Assembly (NCBI GenBank): GCA_900540145.1
Contig: UQEW01000012.1
Span: 1 to 39,955, forward strand
Length of the DNA stretch: 39,955 bases
Reading direction: 5' to 3'
DNA from: an uncultured Eubacteriales bacterium
GTDB taxonomy: Bacteria > Bacillota > Clostridia > Peptostreptococcales > Anaerovoracaceae
Position numbers and translations under genes: made by a program. Within the stretch, counting starts at the first letter, position 1; each line of letters begins with the position of its first letter. The notes beneath the pieces were generated by a model. The model made no database searches. It was given only the letters and a program-made list of their open reading frames with translations, and was not told the origin of the DNA. Below are positions 23,405 through 31,256 of this stretch, one piece after another.

Positions 23405-23686
23405 TTATTTCTTAACCTTTGAAGACTTGTCGGCAGCATGGCCTCTGTAGTTTCTGGTTGGAGCAAATTCTCCAAGTCTGTGTCCTACCATGTCTTCTGT
23501 AATATACACTGGAACGTGCTTTTTACCATCATGTACTGCGATGGTATGTCCCACCATCTGTGGGAATATGGTTGATGGTCTTGACCATGTTTTTATAACT
23601 TTCTTTTCGTTAGCCGCGTTCATCTCATCGATGGCTTTCAGCAGCTTAGCGTTGACGAAAGGGCCTTTTTTAAGTGATCTACCCAT
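23405..23686 (-). CDS. rpsS: 30S ribosomal protein S19
   Basis: 93 residues. MGRSLKKGPFVNAKLLKAI, the middle TWSRPSTIFPQMVGHTIAVHDGKKHVPV and the end LGEFAPTRNYRGHA define S19, which lies in the 30S head next to S13. Confidence 0.98.
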   Translation of the reverse strand: MGRSLKKGPFVNAKLLKAIDEMNAANEKKVIKTWSRPSTIFPQMVGHTIAVHDGKKHVPVYITEDMVGHRLGEFAPTRNYRGHAADKSSKVKK

Positions 23687-23704
23687 TAGTTTTGCTCCTT
23701 CCTA

Positions 23705-24538
23705 TTATTTTTCATTTCTTCTCTTTACGATATATTGATTTGAAGCTTTATTCTTCTTTCTAGTCTTGTATCCCAGAGCTGGCTTACCCCAAGGAGTAAC
23801 CGGACTCTTACGTCCTACAGGGGCTCTTCCTTCACCACCGCCGTGTGGATGGTCGTTAGGGTTCATTACGGAACCTCTCACTGTAGGTCTTATGCCCATG
23901 TGTCTCTTTCTGCCTGCCTTACCTATCTGGATGTTAGCGTGTTCCATGTTGCCCACTTCTCCGATAGTAGCTCTGCATCTCATGCTGACTTTTCTTACTT
24001 CTCCGGAAGGAAGTCTTACCTGAGCGTAATCGCCTTCTTTAGCCATCAGCTGAGCTCCGTTGCCCGCTGATCTTGCCAGCTGACCGCCCTTGCCAGGCTT
24101 CAGTTCCACATTGTGGATGATGGTACCAACCGGAATGTTGGCGATTGGAAGAGCGTTTCCTACAACGATATCTGCTTCAGGTCCTGATACGATCACCTGT
24201 CCTACTTCTAATTTGTCAGGAGCAATGATATATCTCTTTTCGCCGTCTGCGTAAACTATCAGGGCGATATTTGCGCTTCTGTTCGGGTCGTATTCGATAG
24301 TCTTTACGGTTCCCGGAATGTTGTCTTTATTTCTCTTGAAATCTATGATTCTGTATTTTGGTCTTGTACCGCCTCCATGGTGTCTTACGGTAATCTTACC
24401 TCTGTTGTTTCTTCCCGCATGTTTCTTAAGAGTTACGGTCAATGACTTTTCAGGGGTAGATGTTGTAATTTCTTCAAAAGTGGAGACTGTCATTCCTCTA
24501 AGACCAGGAGTAGTCGGATTGTATTTTCTTATTCCCAT
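23705..24538 (-). CDS. rplB: 50S ribosomal protein L2
   Basis: 277 residues. KHAGRNNRGKITVRHHGGG near the N-terminus, GDYAQVRLPSGEVRKV in the middle, and the C-terminal RGSVMNPNDHPHGGGEGRAP are universal L2 motifs. The last holds the histidine important near the peptidyl transferase centre. Confidence 0.98.
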   Translation of the reverse strand: MGIRKYNPTTPGLRGMTVSTFEEITTSTPEKSLTVTLKKHAGRNNRGKITVRHHGGGTRPKYRIIDFKRNKDNIPGTVKTIEYDPNRSANIALIVYADGEKRYIIAPDKLEVGQVIVSGPEADIVVGNALPIANIPVGTIIHNVELKPGKGGQLARSAGNGAQLMAKEGDYAQVRLPSGEVRKVSMRCRATIGEVGNMEHANIQIGKAGRKRHMGIRPTVRGSVMNPNDHPHGGGEGRAPVGRKSPVTPWGKPALGYKTRKKNKASNQYIVKRRNEK

Positions 24539-24555
24539 TTCTAATGCCTCCTAAC

Positions 24556-24846
24556 TTATAGTCCCTGGAAGAATTCAATCTCTTTGCTCTTATCTGTAAG
24601 AGTGACGATTGCTTTCCTGTAAGCAGAAGTCTTGCCTACGTTTCTTCCCATTCTTTTAACTTTACCATCGTAATTCATGATGTTTACTTTAGCTACTTCC
24701 ACGCCGAAGATTTCTTCAACAGCCGTTCTGACTTGAGTCTTGTTGGCGTCTTGTGCAACTTTGAATGTGTACTTTTTCTGTGCGCTGGCATCCATACTCT
24801 GTTCGGAAATTACAGGCTCCAGAATTATATCGTATGCTGTCTTCAT
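24556..24846 (-). CDS. rplW: 50S ribosomal protein L23
   Basis: 96 residues. AYDIILEPVISEQSM, YTFKVAQDANKTQVRTAVEEIFGV and KVKRMGRNVGKTSAYRKAIVTL are typical of L23, the docking site for SRP and trigger factor. Its ATG overlaps the rplD stop as TAATG. Confidence 0.98.
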   Translation of the reverse strand: MKTAYDIILEPVISEQSMDASAQKKYTFKVAQDANKTQVRTAVEEIFGVEVAKVNIMNYDGKVKRMGRNVGKTSAYRKAIVTLTDKSKEIEFFQGL

Positions 24847-25469
24847 TACAGGTACACCTCCTCGATTTTCTTAACTGCTTCCTGAGTCACTATGAAGCTG
24901 TCATGATTTACGATTTCGTAAACGTTCATGGTGTTAACCAGCATAGTCTTGACTCCCGGAATGTTGGCTGCTGATCTAACTACGTTTTCATCTTTGTCAA
25001 CCGTAACTATCAAAGCCTTTTTGCCTGCCTTGATGTTTTCCAGGCATTTTATCATCTCTTTTGTCTTAGGAGCTTCAAACTTCAGCTCGTCTAAAACGAT
25101 TATTTCTTTTTCAGCTACCTTTGAAGAGAGCGCTGACTTCATTGCCAGTCTTCTCAGCTTCTTAGGAAGTGTATATCTATAATCCCTTGGCTTTGGAGCA
25201 AATACGATTCCGCCGCCGATCTGTGAAGGGTCAGTTGAGCTTCCCTGTCTGTGACGTCCTGTTCCTTTCTGTCTGAAAGGCTTGCGTCCGCCTCCTCTAA
25301 CTTCGCCTCTGGTCTTTGCTGACTGGGTGCCTTGTCTCTGGTTTGCCAGATAGTTTTTAACTACTGCGTGAACTGCGTATTCGTTGGGAGTGATAGCGAA
25401 GATTTCGTCTTTGAGCTCAATCTGTCCAGCCTCAGCTCCTGCCATATTCAGCATTGTTACTTTTGCCAT
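24846..25469 (-). CDS. rplD: 50S ribosomal protein L4
   Basis: 207 residues. The tunnel loop is KTRGEVRGGGRKPFRQKGTGRHRQGSS, followed by PKPRDYRYTLPKKLRRLAMKSALSSK. L4 represses the S10 operon through its leader RNA in Escherichia coli, and Bacillus L4 has been reported to act similarly, so it is the first candidate regulator for the structured leader seen here. Confidence 0.98.
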   Translation of the reverse strand: MAKVTMLNMAGAEAGQIELKDEIFAITPNEYAVHAVVKNYLANQRQGTQSAKTRGEVRGGGRKPFRQKGTGRHRQGSSTDPSQIGGGIVFAPKPRDYRYTLPKKLRRLAMKSALSSKVAEKEIIVLDELKFEAPKTKEMIKCLENIKAGKKALIVTVDKDENVVRSAANIPGVKTMLVNTMNVYEIVNHDSFIVTQEAVKKIEEVYL

Positions 25470-25494
25470 TTTTGCTTCCTCCTTCCCTCAGTTC

Positions 25495-26130
25495 CTATTT
25501 GTCCTGACCTTTAACTGCGTACTGAACGCGTACCAGTCCGCCTTTGTTTCCCGGTACTGCACCCTTAACCAGCAAAAGGTTCCTGTCTTCAATAACTTTT
25601 ACCAGAACTACATTCTGTACTGTAACGGTATCTCTTCCTGTTCTTCCAGGACCTTTGTTGCCCTTGAATACTCTTGACGGATAAGTACCTGCCGCCAAAG
25701 CTCCGGCCAATCTCTTGTGTTTTGAACCGTGAGTCATAGGGCCTCTGTGATGACCGTGTCTCTTGATATTACCCTGAGTACCTTTTCCTTTTGATACTCC
25801 CGTGATGTCCAGTTTCTTTCCTTCTTCGAAATCTGCAACAGTTATTACCTGTCCCACTTCGTAATTCTCGCCTTCTTCTACTCTGAATTCGGCCAGATAT
25901 TTTTTGGTAACAACGCCGGCTTTTTCAAAATGTCCTGTAAGAGGCTTGTTAACTCTGTGAGGTTTTTGATCTTCAAAGCCAACCTGTACTGCGTTATAAC
26001 CGTCTGTCTCTACTGTCTTTACCTGAGTTACTACTTCAGGTCCTGCTTCGATAACAGTTACAGGAACTACATTTCCTGCTTCATCGAAGATCTGGGTCAT
26101 TCCCAGCTTCTTGCCTAAAATCATTTTCAT
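25495..26130 (-). CDS. rplC: 50S ribosomal protein L3
   Basis: 211 residues. MKMILGKKLGMTQIFDEAGN, GVSKGKGTQGNIKRHGHHRGPMTHGSK and the C-terminal LVKGAVPGNKGGLVRVQ are diagnostic. Its long loop approaches the peptidyl transferase centre. GGAG lies seven bases upstream of the ATG. Unusually, 211 bases separate it from rpsJ. Confidence 0.98.
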   Translation of the reverse strand: MKMILGKKLGMTQIFDEAGNVVPVTVIEAGPEVVTQVKTVETDGYNAVQVGFEDQKPHRVNKPLTGHFEKAGVVTKKYLAEFRVEEGENYEVGQVITVADFEEGKKLDITGVSKGKGTQGNIKRHGHHRGPMTHGSKHKRLAGALAAGTYPSRVFKGNKGPGRTGRDTVTVQNVVLVKVIEDRNLLLVKGAVPGNKGGLVRVQYAVKGQDK

Positions 26131-26341
26131 ATTTTATCTCCTTTTCTTACATTGGAACGCTCTGGTTTGGAATTCACATTGGCCGCCCTTTGCGCTGACA
26201 CAGGATGCGCCGGCGGCTTTCCCTCTCATGCGTTCTTGCTAAGGGAGGTTTCCCTTCGTACTTGTCTCTTTTCGCAGTCGCTGCATTGCCGCCTTGTCTT
26301 CGGCATGTTTATCTTTATCGCAGCTTGCGGAAAATTAAATC
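26131..26341 (-). other. Long structured spacer between rpsJ and rplC
   Basis: These 211 bases hold no credible gene; one 23-codon ATG frame lacks a ribosome site. On the minus strand there are stable hairpins: GCCGCC/GGCGGC (26212-26217 with 26182-26187) with an inner GCGC pair, GGGAAACCTCCC, CGCAAGCTGCG and GCCG/CGGC. In most Firmicutes this gap is a few tens of bases or less. I see neither a T-tract terminator nor a clear promoter. Confidence 0.7.
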
Positions 26342-26653
26342 TTACAGTTTAATCTCGATATCAACGCCTGCCGGCAGATCCAGCTTTGTCAATGCGTCTG
26401 TAGTCTTGAGAGTAGCATTGGTGATATCGATAAGTCTCTTGTGAGTTCTCTGCTCAAACTGTTCTCTGGAATCTTTGTACTTGTGTACAGCTCTCAGAAT
26501 TGTAACCACTTCTTTTTCTGTAGGAAGCGGAATAGGGCCTGAAACATCGGCGCCTGTTTTCTTTGCTGTCTCTACAATCTTAGCTGCCGACTGGTCCAGT
26601 AAAGCATGGTCGTAAGCTTTCAGTTTGATTCTGATTTTCTGCAATTCGCTCAT
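26342..26653 (-). CDS. rpsJ: 30S ribosomal protein S10 (NusE)
   Basis: 103 residues. IRIKLKAYDHALLDQSAAKIVETAKKTGADVSGPIPLPTEK and SREQFEQRTHKRLIDI are the S10 signatures. S10 is part of the 30S head and, as NusE, of antitermination complexes with NusB and NusG. I place the start at MSELQ because GGAGG lies nine bases upstream; the frame is open further up but without a ribosome site. It is the first gene of the operon. The str genes (rpsL, rpsG, fusA, tuf) that often precede it are not here. Confidence 0.98.
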   Translation of the reverse strand: MSELQKIRIKLKAYDHALLDQSAAKIVETAKKTGADVSGPIPLPTEKEVVTILRAVHKYKDSREQFEQRTHKRLIDITNATLKTTDALTKLDLPAGVDIEIKL

Positions 26654-26903
26654 TTTTCTTCCTCCTAATTTTTTTGTACTGTTTTCGCTATGCTTGTACA
26701 AGGGGTTCATTTGCCTTGTTTTCAACGTGTACAGCGATTTCGCTTGCTTAAGTCGCCATCCGTACACGCTGCCGTGTGTTTTTCATTTTTACCCACACGA
26801 GAAAAACCAGGCGAATCCCTCCGCCCTCATCTGGTGAGGACATTCTCGGCGGAAATTACCTGATAGCTCAGCAACTTCCCGCTTCATCGCCTTTTTCACA
26901 AGC
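26654..26903 (-). promoter_or_regulatory. Structured 250-nt leader of the S10 operon
   Basis: Reading the minus strand from the promoter: a long composite hairpin (CCTG 26859-26862 with CAGG 26808-26811; GCGGA/TCCGC; TGAGG/CCTCA), a CACACG/CGTGTG hairpin (26794-26799 with 26773-26778), a GTACACG/CGTGTAC stem enclosing AGCGATTTCGCT, and two mutually exclusive hairpins close to the gene: CCTTGT/ACAAGG (26714-26719 with 26698-26703) or GTACA/TGTAC (26696-26700 with 26675-26679). The exclusive pair just before the ribosome site suggests a switch. L4 or another operon protein is the likely ligand, by analogy. Confidence 0.65.
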
Positions 26904-26909
26904 TATTTA

Positions 26910-26938
26910 AGTATATATTATCTGTCAAATTAATGCAA
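26910..26938 (-). promoter_or_regulatory. Promoter of the S10-spc-alpha operon
   Basis: On the minus strand TTGCAT (26933-26938), 17 bases, TATACT (26910-26915). A second set, TTGACA with TAGCTT 17 bases on, overlaps it ten bases downstream. The sequence upstream is A/T-rich (26941-26980) and could act as an UP element for the alpha C-terminal domain. Confidence 0.65.
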
Positions 26939-27042
26939 GCTGTTTTTTTAATATTTTTTAGTTTTTTTGCGAAAAAATATAAGCATTTGCAATGGCTGTG
27001 GTACGCATCTTTCTCACACTTATCCTGGCGTTTGTTTTTGTG

Positions 27043-27129
27043 GCGATGTATGGCGATGCTGCGGCAGTGTTGCGATGGTATTGCGATGCGGTAGCGATGT
27101 TGCGATGGTATTGCGATGCGGTAGCGATG
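27043..27129. repeat. Array of eight GCGATG hexamers with a 30-bp perfect tandem duplication
   Basis: GCGATG occurs at 27043, 27053, 27072, 27083, 27094, 27102, 27113 and 27124, mostly 10-11 bases apart, one helical turn. The last six lie in two identical 30-bp units (27070-27099 and 27100-27129). The array is 105-190 bases upstream of the S10 -35 box. Open frames across it have no ribosome site. Confidence 0.85.
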
Positions 27130-27343
27130 CGATTACGGCAGAAGCATTATGCTTGTGAATGCGCCGGCATGAGTGAGCATAACATCAAGAATATAACGAG
27201 AAGACTTGAGAACATTTGTCTGTGAAAAAATGTAAAATGACAAAATCGTTTGTTTTTTATTTTTTTGTCTGCAAATTTACATATAATGGAATTTTACAGG
27301 CAAAAACCCCCGGAAAAATGTAAAAATCTATAAAAATAAGAAA

Positions 27344-27378
27344 AAATGTCTGCAAAACAGGCGGTTTGGCAGACATTT
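27344..27378 (-). terminator. Intrinsic terminator-like hairpin in the psuG-rpsJ gap
   Basis: On the minus strand AAATGTCTGC (from 27378) pairs with GCAGACATTT (to 27344), with a further CAAAC/GTTTT extension inside, and the stem runs into TTTTTTC. It stands about 200 bases beyond the psuG terminator and shields the S10 promoter from read-through, or ends an unseen small RNA. Confidence 0.65.
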
Positions 27379-27473
27379 CTCTGAAATTTACAAGAAAAAG
27401 TCAGCCGAGCCTTTCTTTCGACAAACTTCGACTGCAGTTTCGCTAAGATAGGTGTAAATTTTTCTTAGAAATT

Positions 27474-27569
27474 GATTTTTTTACATTTTCTTCATGCAAG
27501 CAGCATTCACGAAATGTGGGATTCGTCTTTCGAAGCAGACTCCGGGAAAACGGAAAATGTAAAAAAATC
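27474..27569. repeat. Perfect 17-bp inverted repeat with a 62-bp centre
   Basis: GATTTTTTTACATTTTC at 27474-27490 and its exact reverse complement GAAAATGTAAAAAAATC at 27553-27569. The centre has TTCG-rich short dyads, for example GTCT-TTCGAAGC-AGAC. AATGTAAA-like words also occur near 27231 and 27316. The right arm supplies the T-tract of the psuG terminator. Confidence 0.8.
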
Positions 27570-27608
27570 GCAACGCCGCCGAAGTATTAAAAAGCAACTT
27601 CGGCGGCG
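27561..27608 (-). terminator. Terminator of the nucleoside kinase-psuK-psuG operon
   Basis: On the minus strand CGCCGCCGAAGT (27608-27597) pairs perfectly with ACTTCGGCGGCG (27585-27574), followed after six bases by seven T (27567-27561). It begins 18 bases after the psuG stop. Confidence 0.85.
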
Positions 27609-27625
27609 GCTCCTTTCATATTTTG

Positions 27626-28534
27626 CTATTTTATGTTGCACGCAATTTTTGAGCCTATATCGGCGTTATTCAATACCAATTTGATATTGGCCTCAAGGCT
27701 GCGACCTTCAGTTAAGTCCTTTACACGGGACAGCAGGAACGGAGTGGTTTCCTTTCCTTTGATCCCTTCTGCTTCAGCTTCTCTGATGGCTTCATCGATA
27801 ACTGCATTTATTTCTTCCGCTGGTATTTCATCCTCTGCAGGAATAGGGCAAGTCACAAGTATGCCTCCTTTTAATCCCAATTCTCCTTTCATCGAAATAA
27901 GCGCCCCGATTTCTTCAGGAGAATCCATTCTGCAATTGGCCTTCTCACCGCTCTTTCTGCTGTAGAAGGCAGGGATTTCATCTGTGCCGTATGCGATTAC
28001 AGGCACACCGGCAGTTTCCAAATATTCCAAGGTGGCCGGAATATCCAGTATAGCCTTTGCTCCGGCGCATACCACAGTTACATCGGTCATCTTCAGTTCT
28101 TCCAAGTCAGCTGATATGTCAAAGCTTTCTCCGGCTCCTCTGTGAACGCCGCCTATGCCTCCGGTTACAAATAATTTGATGCCGGCCATGTGAGCCGCTA
28201 TCATAGTTCCCGCTACCGTTGTAGCTCCGTCAAGTTTTTGTGATATCACATAAGGCAGGTCTCTGCGACTTACCTTAAGTACATTGTCGGCGTGAGCCAT
28301 ATATTCTATTTCTTCCTTTGTAAGACCGATTTTAATTCTGCCTCCCAAAATTCCTATAGTAGCTGGCACTGCTCCGTTTTTCTTTATGACTTCCTCTACA
28401 GCCAAAGCAGTTTCCACATTTTTAGGATAAGGCATACCATGAGCTATTATAGTGGACTCCAAAGCTACAACCGGACGTCCTTCATCTAAAGCCCCTTCCA
28501 CTTCCGGATTAATGTCTAAATAGTCTTTGTACAT
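27626..28534 (-). CDS. psuG: Pseudouridine-5'-phosphate glycosidase
   Basis: 302 residues, the PsuG/IndA family. It reversibly splits the C-C bond of pseudouridine 5'-phosphate to give uracil and ribose 5-phosphate. The family motifs are present: ALESTIIAHGMPYP with the catalytic glutamate, LKVSRRDLPYV with the active-site lysine, DGATTVAGTM, TGGIGGVHRGAGESFDISADL with the metal aspartate, and VCAGAKAILDIPATLEYLET with the second lysine. It overlaps psuK by 19 bases and its ribosome site AAAGGAG lies within psuK. The pair converts pseudouridine freed from RNA turnover into uracil. Confidence 0.96.
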   Translation of the reverse strand: MYKDYLDINPEVEGALDEGRPVVALESTIIAHGMPYPKNVETALAVEEVIKKNGAVPATIGILGGRIKIGLTKEEIEYMAHADNVLKVSRRDLPYVISQKLDGATTVAGTMIAAHMAGIKLFVTGGIGGVHRGAGESFDISADLEELKMTDVTVVCAGAKAILDIPATLEYLETAGVPVIAYGTDEIPAFYSRKSGEKANCRMDSPEEIGALISMKGELGLKGGILVTCPIPAEDEIPAEEINAVIDEAIREAEAEGIKGKETTPFLLSRVKDLTEGRSLEANIKLVLNNADIGSKIACNIK

Positions 28535-29445
28535 TTTGCAATTCTCCTTTCAATTTCTTCCTTTGACATGTCCTGATTTACTGCCAGACTGCTTTCCATA
28601 GTTATCTGAGCTGCCGCCATGCCGTATTGTGCAATATCTCTAACTCCAAGCCCGTCAGCCATTCCCATAAGAATAGCAGCAGAAAAACTGTCTCCGGCGC
28701 CTGTTGCACTATTTATTTTAACCTCTACGGGTCTTATGAACCCTTCATGATGTCTGTCTTTGTAATATACTCCATCCTTATTTAAAGTTATGAAGACCAT
28801 TTTAACACCTTGCTCTATAAACCAATTTCCAACTTTTTTAAGGTCTTCATCATTCTTTATTGCAATTCCTGAAAGAGCTTCAGCTTCCATTATATTTGGT
28901 TTGATACAAGATAATTTCCCTATAATCTCTGATGCTCTTTTAGCTTTGGGAGTTGATACCGGGTCGAAGAAAATCGGAACGTCTGAAAACCTGGATGCTG
29001 TAAATTCTAAAGTCTCTTTTTCAAGGTTTCCATCTAAAGCTATGACCTTAGACTTAGACAACAGATCCGAGTTTTTCTCCAAAACATCCGGAAAAATGTA
29101 TTTTACCACATCCATATCGCTTATTGCAAGTTCCATATCATTTTTATCATTTAAAATAGAAAGATACATCGCTGACATGGCGTGCTTCTTAACTTCTATT
29201 CGGGAAACATCTACTCCTAAAAGCCTGAGATGTTCTTTTGCTCCATATCCCATATGGTCTTCACCTATAACAGAAATCATGGCTACGCTGCCGCCCATTC
29301 TGGCCACATTTTCCGTTATGTTTCTTCCTACTCCGCCATATGATACAGATATTTTTCCGGGATTGGAATCCTCAAACTTAAGAATGCCGTCCGGCTTTCC
29401 CTCTATGTCTATATTTATTCCTCCGATAACTGTGATATCTGCCAT
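28516..29445 (-). CDS. psuK: PfkB-family carbohydrate kinase, probable pseudouridine kinase
   Basis: 309 residues, ribokinase fold. The N-terminal motif is VIGGINIDIEGKP, the substrate loop YGGVGRNITENVARMG, and the C-terminal signature NSATGAGDSFSAAILMG contains the catalytic aspartate and the anion hole. On sequence alone any PfkB sugar or nucleoside kinase is possible. The overlap with psuG makes pseudouridine the natural substrate, giving the 5'-phosphate that PsuG cleaves. It follows the nucleoside kinase gene by 41 bases; GAGGAG precedes the ATG, with a TATAAT just before that but no -35. Confidence 0.88.
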   Translation of the reverse strand: MADITVIGGINIDIEGKPDGILKFEDSNPGKISVSYGGVGRNITENVARMGGSVAMISVIGEDHMGYGAKEHLRLLGVDVSRIEVKKHAMSAMYLSILNDKNDMELAISDMDVVKYIFPDVLEKNSDLLSKSKVIALDGNLEKETLEFTASRFSDVPIFFDPVSTPKAKRASEIIGKLSCIKPNIMEAEALSGIAIKNDEDLKKVGNWFIEQGVKMVFITLNKDGVYYKDRHHEGFIRPVEVKINSATGAGDSFSAAILMGMADGLGVRDIAQYGMAAAQITMESSLAVNQDMSKEEIERRIAKCTKTI

Positions 29446-29486
29446 TTTTTCTCCTCATTATATCGTCTGATTTTCATTTGCTTTTC

Positions 29487-31151
29487 CTAATCTGTAAATA
29501 TGCTGCCGCCGATAAACTCCCTTAAAATCGAATTGTTCACTATGGCTGAATCATCTTCCACTGTTTTAAAAAACCTTAAAAAGTTCAGCATTCGTGCCGC
29601 ATCGCTGTATTCCGGCTCATCCGGAGTTATAGCCAAAAGCAAAGGTTCGGCGTATTTTTTCAATACTGCTATTTCATACAAGTGAACAGAATTGAACATT
29701 ACATCGGCTTCATTGCTGAACGGAAATATGTTTTTATCCTCGCCTGCTCTTACCTTAGGCCATGATGCTATTGTCGACTGAGCGCTGTGTCCCCTATGCT
29801 TGAGGTCTCTTACCATGCGCCTCAGCATGCGGTGGTCAGTGGTTACTATTCTGTTATGACTGTCTATGTTTAACTGAGTCAGTGGGCTTATATAAATCTT
29901 AAACTTTTCTTCTTTAGGGATATCCGGCGTAAGGGCCTCATTAAGGGCATGTATACCCTCTATCACAATGGGTTGGTTGCTCTTTATGGAAGTAAACCTT
30001 TTGCCAAACTGTTTGTGCCCTGTAATAAAGTCAAAGCTTGGGAGATCAACTGTTTTTCCGGCAAGCAGATCGTTCATGTTGCTGTTAAACAAGCCGATAT
30101 CTACAGCTTCCAAATCTTCGAAGTTTTTTTCACCGTATTCGTCAAGAGGAGTATCTTCTCTCTCCACAAAATAATCGTCTGTACCCATATAGAGCGGCAC
30201 CAGTCCGTTTACTCTAAGCTGAATGCAAAGTCTTTGAGCGAAAGTAGTCTTACCTGATGACGAGGGCCCTGCAATCAGGATTATTCGCTTCTTGTTCTTT
30301 GTAATCATATCGGCTATTTCAACGATTCTTCTCTCATGCAAAGCCTCTGAAAGCTGAATAAGTTCCTTAATCTTTCCTTCCTCTATCTGACGGTTCAAAT
30401 CGGAAACATAAGTTATTCCCATTAGCTTGCCCCAACGGCTCTGCTCTCCAAAAGTTTTATATAGAACTTTTTCGTCCACATACTCAGGTATCTTATTCGG
30501 ATCCTGAGGATGCGGAAATCTCAACAGCACACCTCTGCGGTATTTGCGCAATTCAAAATGTTGTATATAGCCGCTGGAAGGCACCATAAGTCCATAGAAA
30601 AAATCTTTATATCCGTCAAAAGAATAAAATGGTACTTTTTTCATTCTTGGGTTTTCTCCCAATAGCGCTTCCTTCTCAGGGCATCCCATGTCATGAAACC
30701 TTGCCACAGCTTCATCTTTGGCCAATTCCTCTCGTGTAAACGGCAAATCCGCTTTTACCAGTTCTTTCATTCGCCGCTCGATAGTCTTTATCTGTTTTGC
30801 AGTCAAAGGTTCTTTAGTCTTAATCTCTGTATACAAGCCCTTGTTCAAAGCATTTTCTATGTCCACATCTGCTTTTCCGACGATGTCTTCTACTGCCTTA
30901 AGATATATTAAAATCAGGCTGTTCTGATATATAAGATTCCCGTTTTGGGCTCTCATATCTATAAACTCCACACAGCATTCTTTGTAAAATCTGTATTCCA
31001 ATGCTTCTATCTTATTGTTGACTTTTACGGCTAAAACAGTGTACGGGAGCTGGTCTTTATACCTTTTGTAAAGGTCTTCCGCCGAAGAACCTCTTTCAAC
31101 GGTAACTTTTTCTTTTTCTGCCCTGGGCTCTTTTATCAAATATACGTCCAT
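29487..31151 (-). CDS. Nucleoside (uridine) kinase with N-terminal TGS/ThrRS-editing-like region
   Basis: 554 residues. The C-terminal third is a uridine kinase-type P-loop domain: Walker A GPSSSGKTT at 295-303, GTDDYFVERE, VIEGIHALNE, and a lid with HRMLRRMVRDLKHRGHSA. The N-terminal half has a TGS-like start (VTVERGSSAEDLYKRYKD) and a region resembling the threonyl-tRNA synthetase second additional domain, as in many clostridial uridine kinase-like proteins. It probably phosphorylates uridine or cytidine, but the role of the N-terminal part is unknown. I chose ATG 31151, which has AAGGGG upstream, over the 23-codon longer frame. It heads the operon with psuK and psuG. Confidence 0.88.
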   Translation of the reverse strand: MDVYLIKEPRAEKEKVTVERGSSAEDLYKRYKDQLPYTVLAVKVNNKIEALEYRFYKECCVEFIDMRAQNGNLIYQNSLILIYLKAVEDIVGKADVDIENALNKGLYTEIKTKEPLTAKQIKTIERRMKELVKADLPFTREELAKDEAVARFHDMGCPEKEALLGENPRMKKVPFYSFDGYKDFFYGLMVPSSGYIQHFELRKYRRGVLLRFPHPQDPNKIPEYVDEKVLYKTFGEQSRWGKLMGITYVSDLNRQIEEGKIKELIQLSEALHERRIVEIADMITKNKKRIILIAGPSSSGKTTFAQRLCIQLRVNGLVPLYMGTDDYFVEREDTPLDEYGEKNFEDLEAVDIGLFNSNMNDLLAGKTVDLPSFDFITGHKQFGKRFTSIKSNQPIVIEGIHALNEALTPDIPKEEKFKIYISPLTQLNIDSHNRIVTTDHRMLRRMVRDLKHRGHSAQSTIASWPKVRAGEDKNIFPFSNEADVMFNSVHLYEIAVLKKYAEPLLLAITPDEPEYSDAARMLNFLRFFKTVEDDSAIVNNSILREFIGGSIFTD

Positions 31152-31256
31152 ATAAGTTCCCCTTCGCCTTTCATAAAGAGTTTTATATATGTATCCATTA
31201 TGATAACATAAAATACTCATTTTTGGTGAAAATATATGGCGAAAGGAGTGATTACT

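Noticed and set aside
26184..26341. Short gene in the rpsJ-rplC gap
   Set aside because: The best minus-strand frame is 23 codons with no ribosome site; I prefer an RNA element.
27070..27129. CRISPR-like repeat
   Set aside because: Two directly abutting 30-bp copies without spacers, and no cas genes nearby; the same holds for the 27-bp repeats at 39814.
26992..27225. Cysteine-rich 77-codon open frame beginning with a hydrophobic stretch
   Set aside because: No ribosome site, codes straight through the GCGATG repeat array, and a second frame across the repeats is equally open; composition is explained by the repeats.
27259..27287. Plus-strand promoter with TATAAT at 27282
   Set aside because: No -35 match at 16-18 bases, and it would only produce antisense RNA to psuG; AT-rich context makes the box likely by chance.
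28790..29470. 226-codon plus-strand open frame
   Set aside because: Antisense shadow of psuK with no initiation signal.
31152..31220. Longer start for the nucleoside kinase
   Set aside because: The extra 23 residues have no family similarity and the upstream ATG lacks a ribosome site; AAGGGG fits the ATG at 31151.
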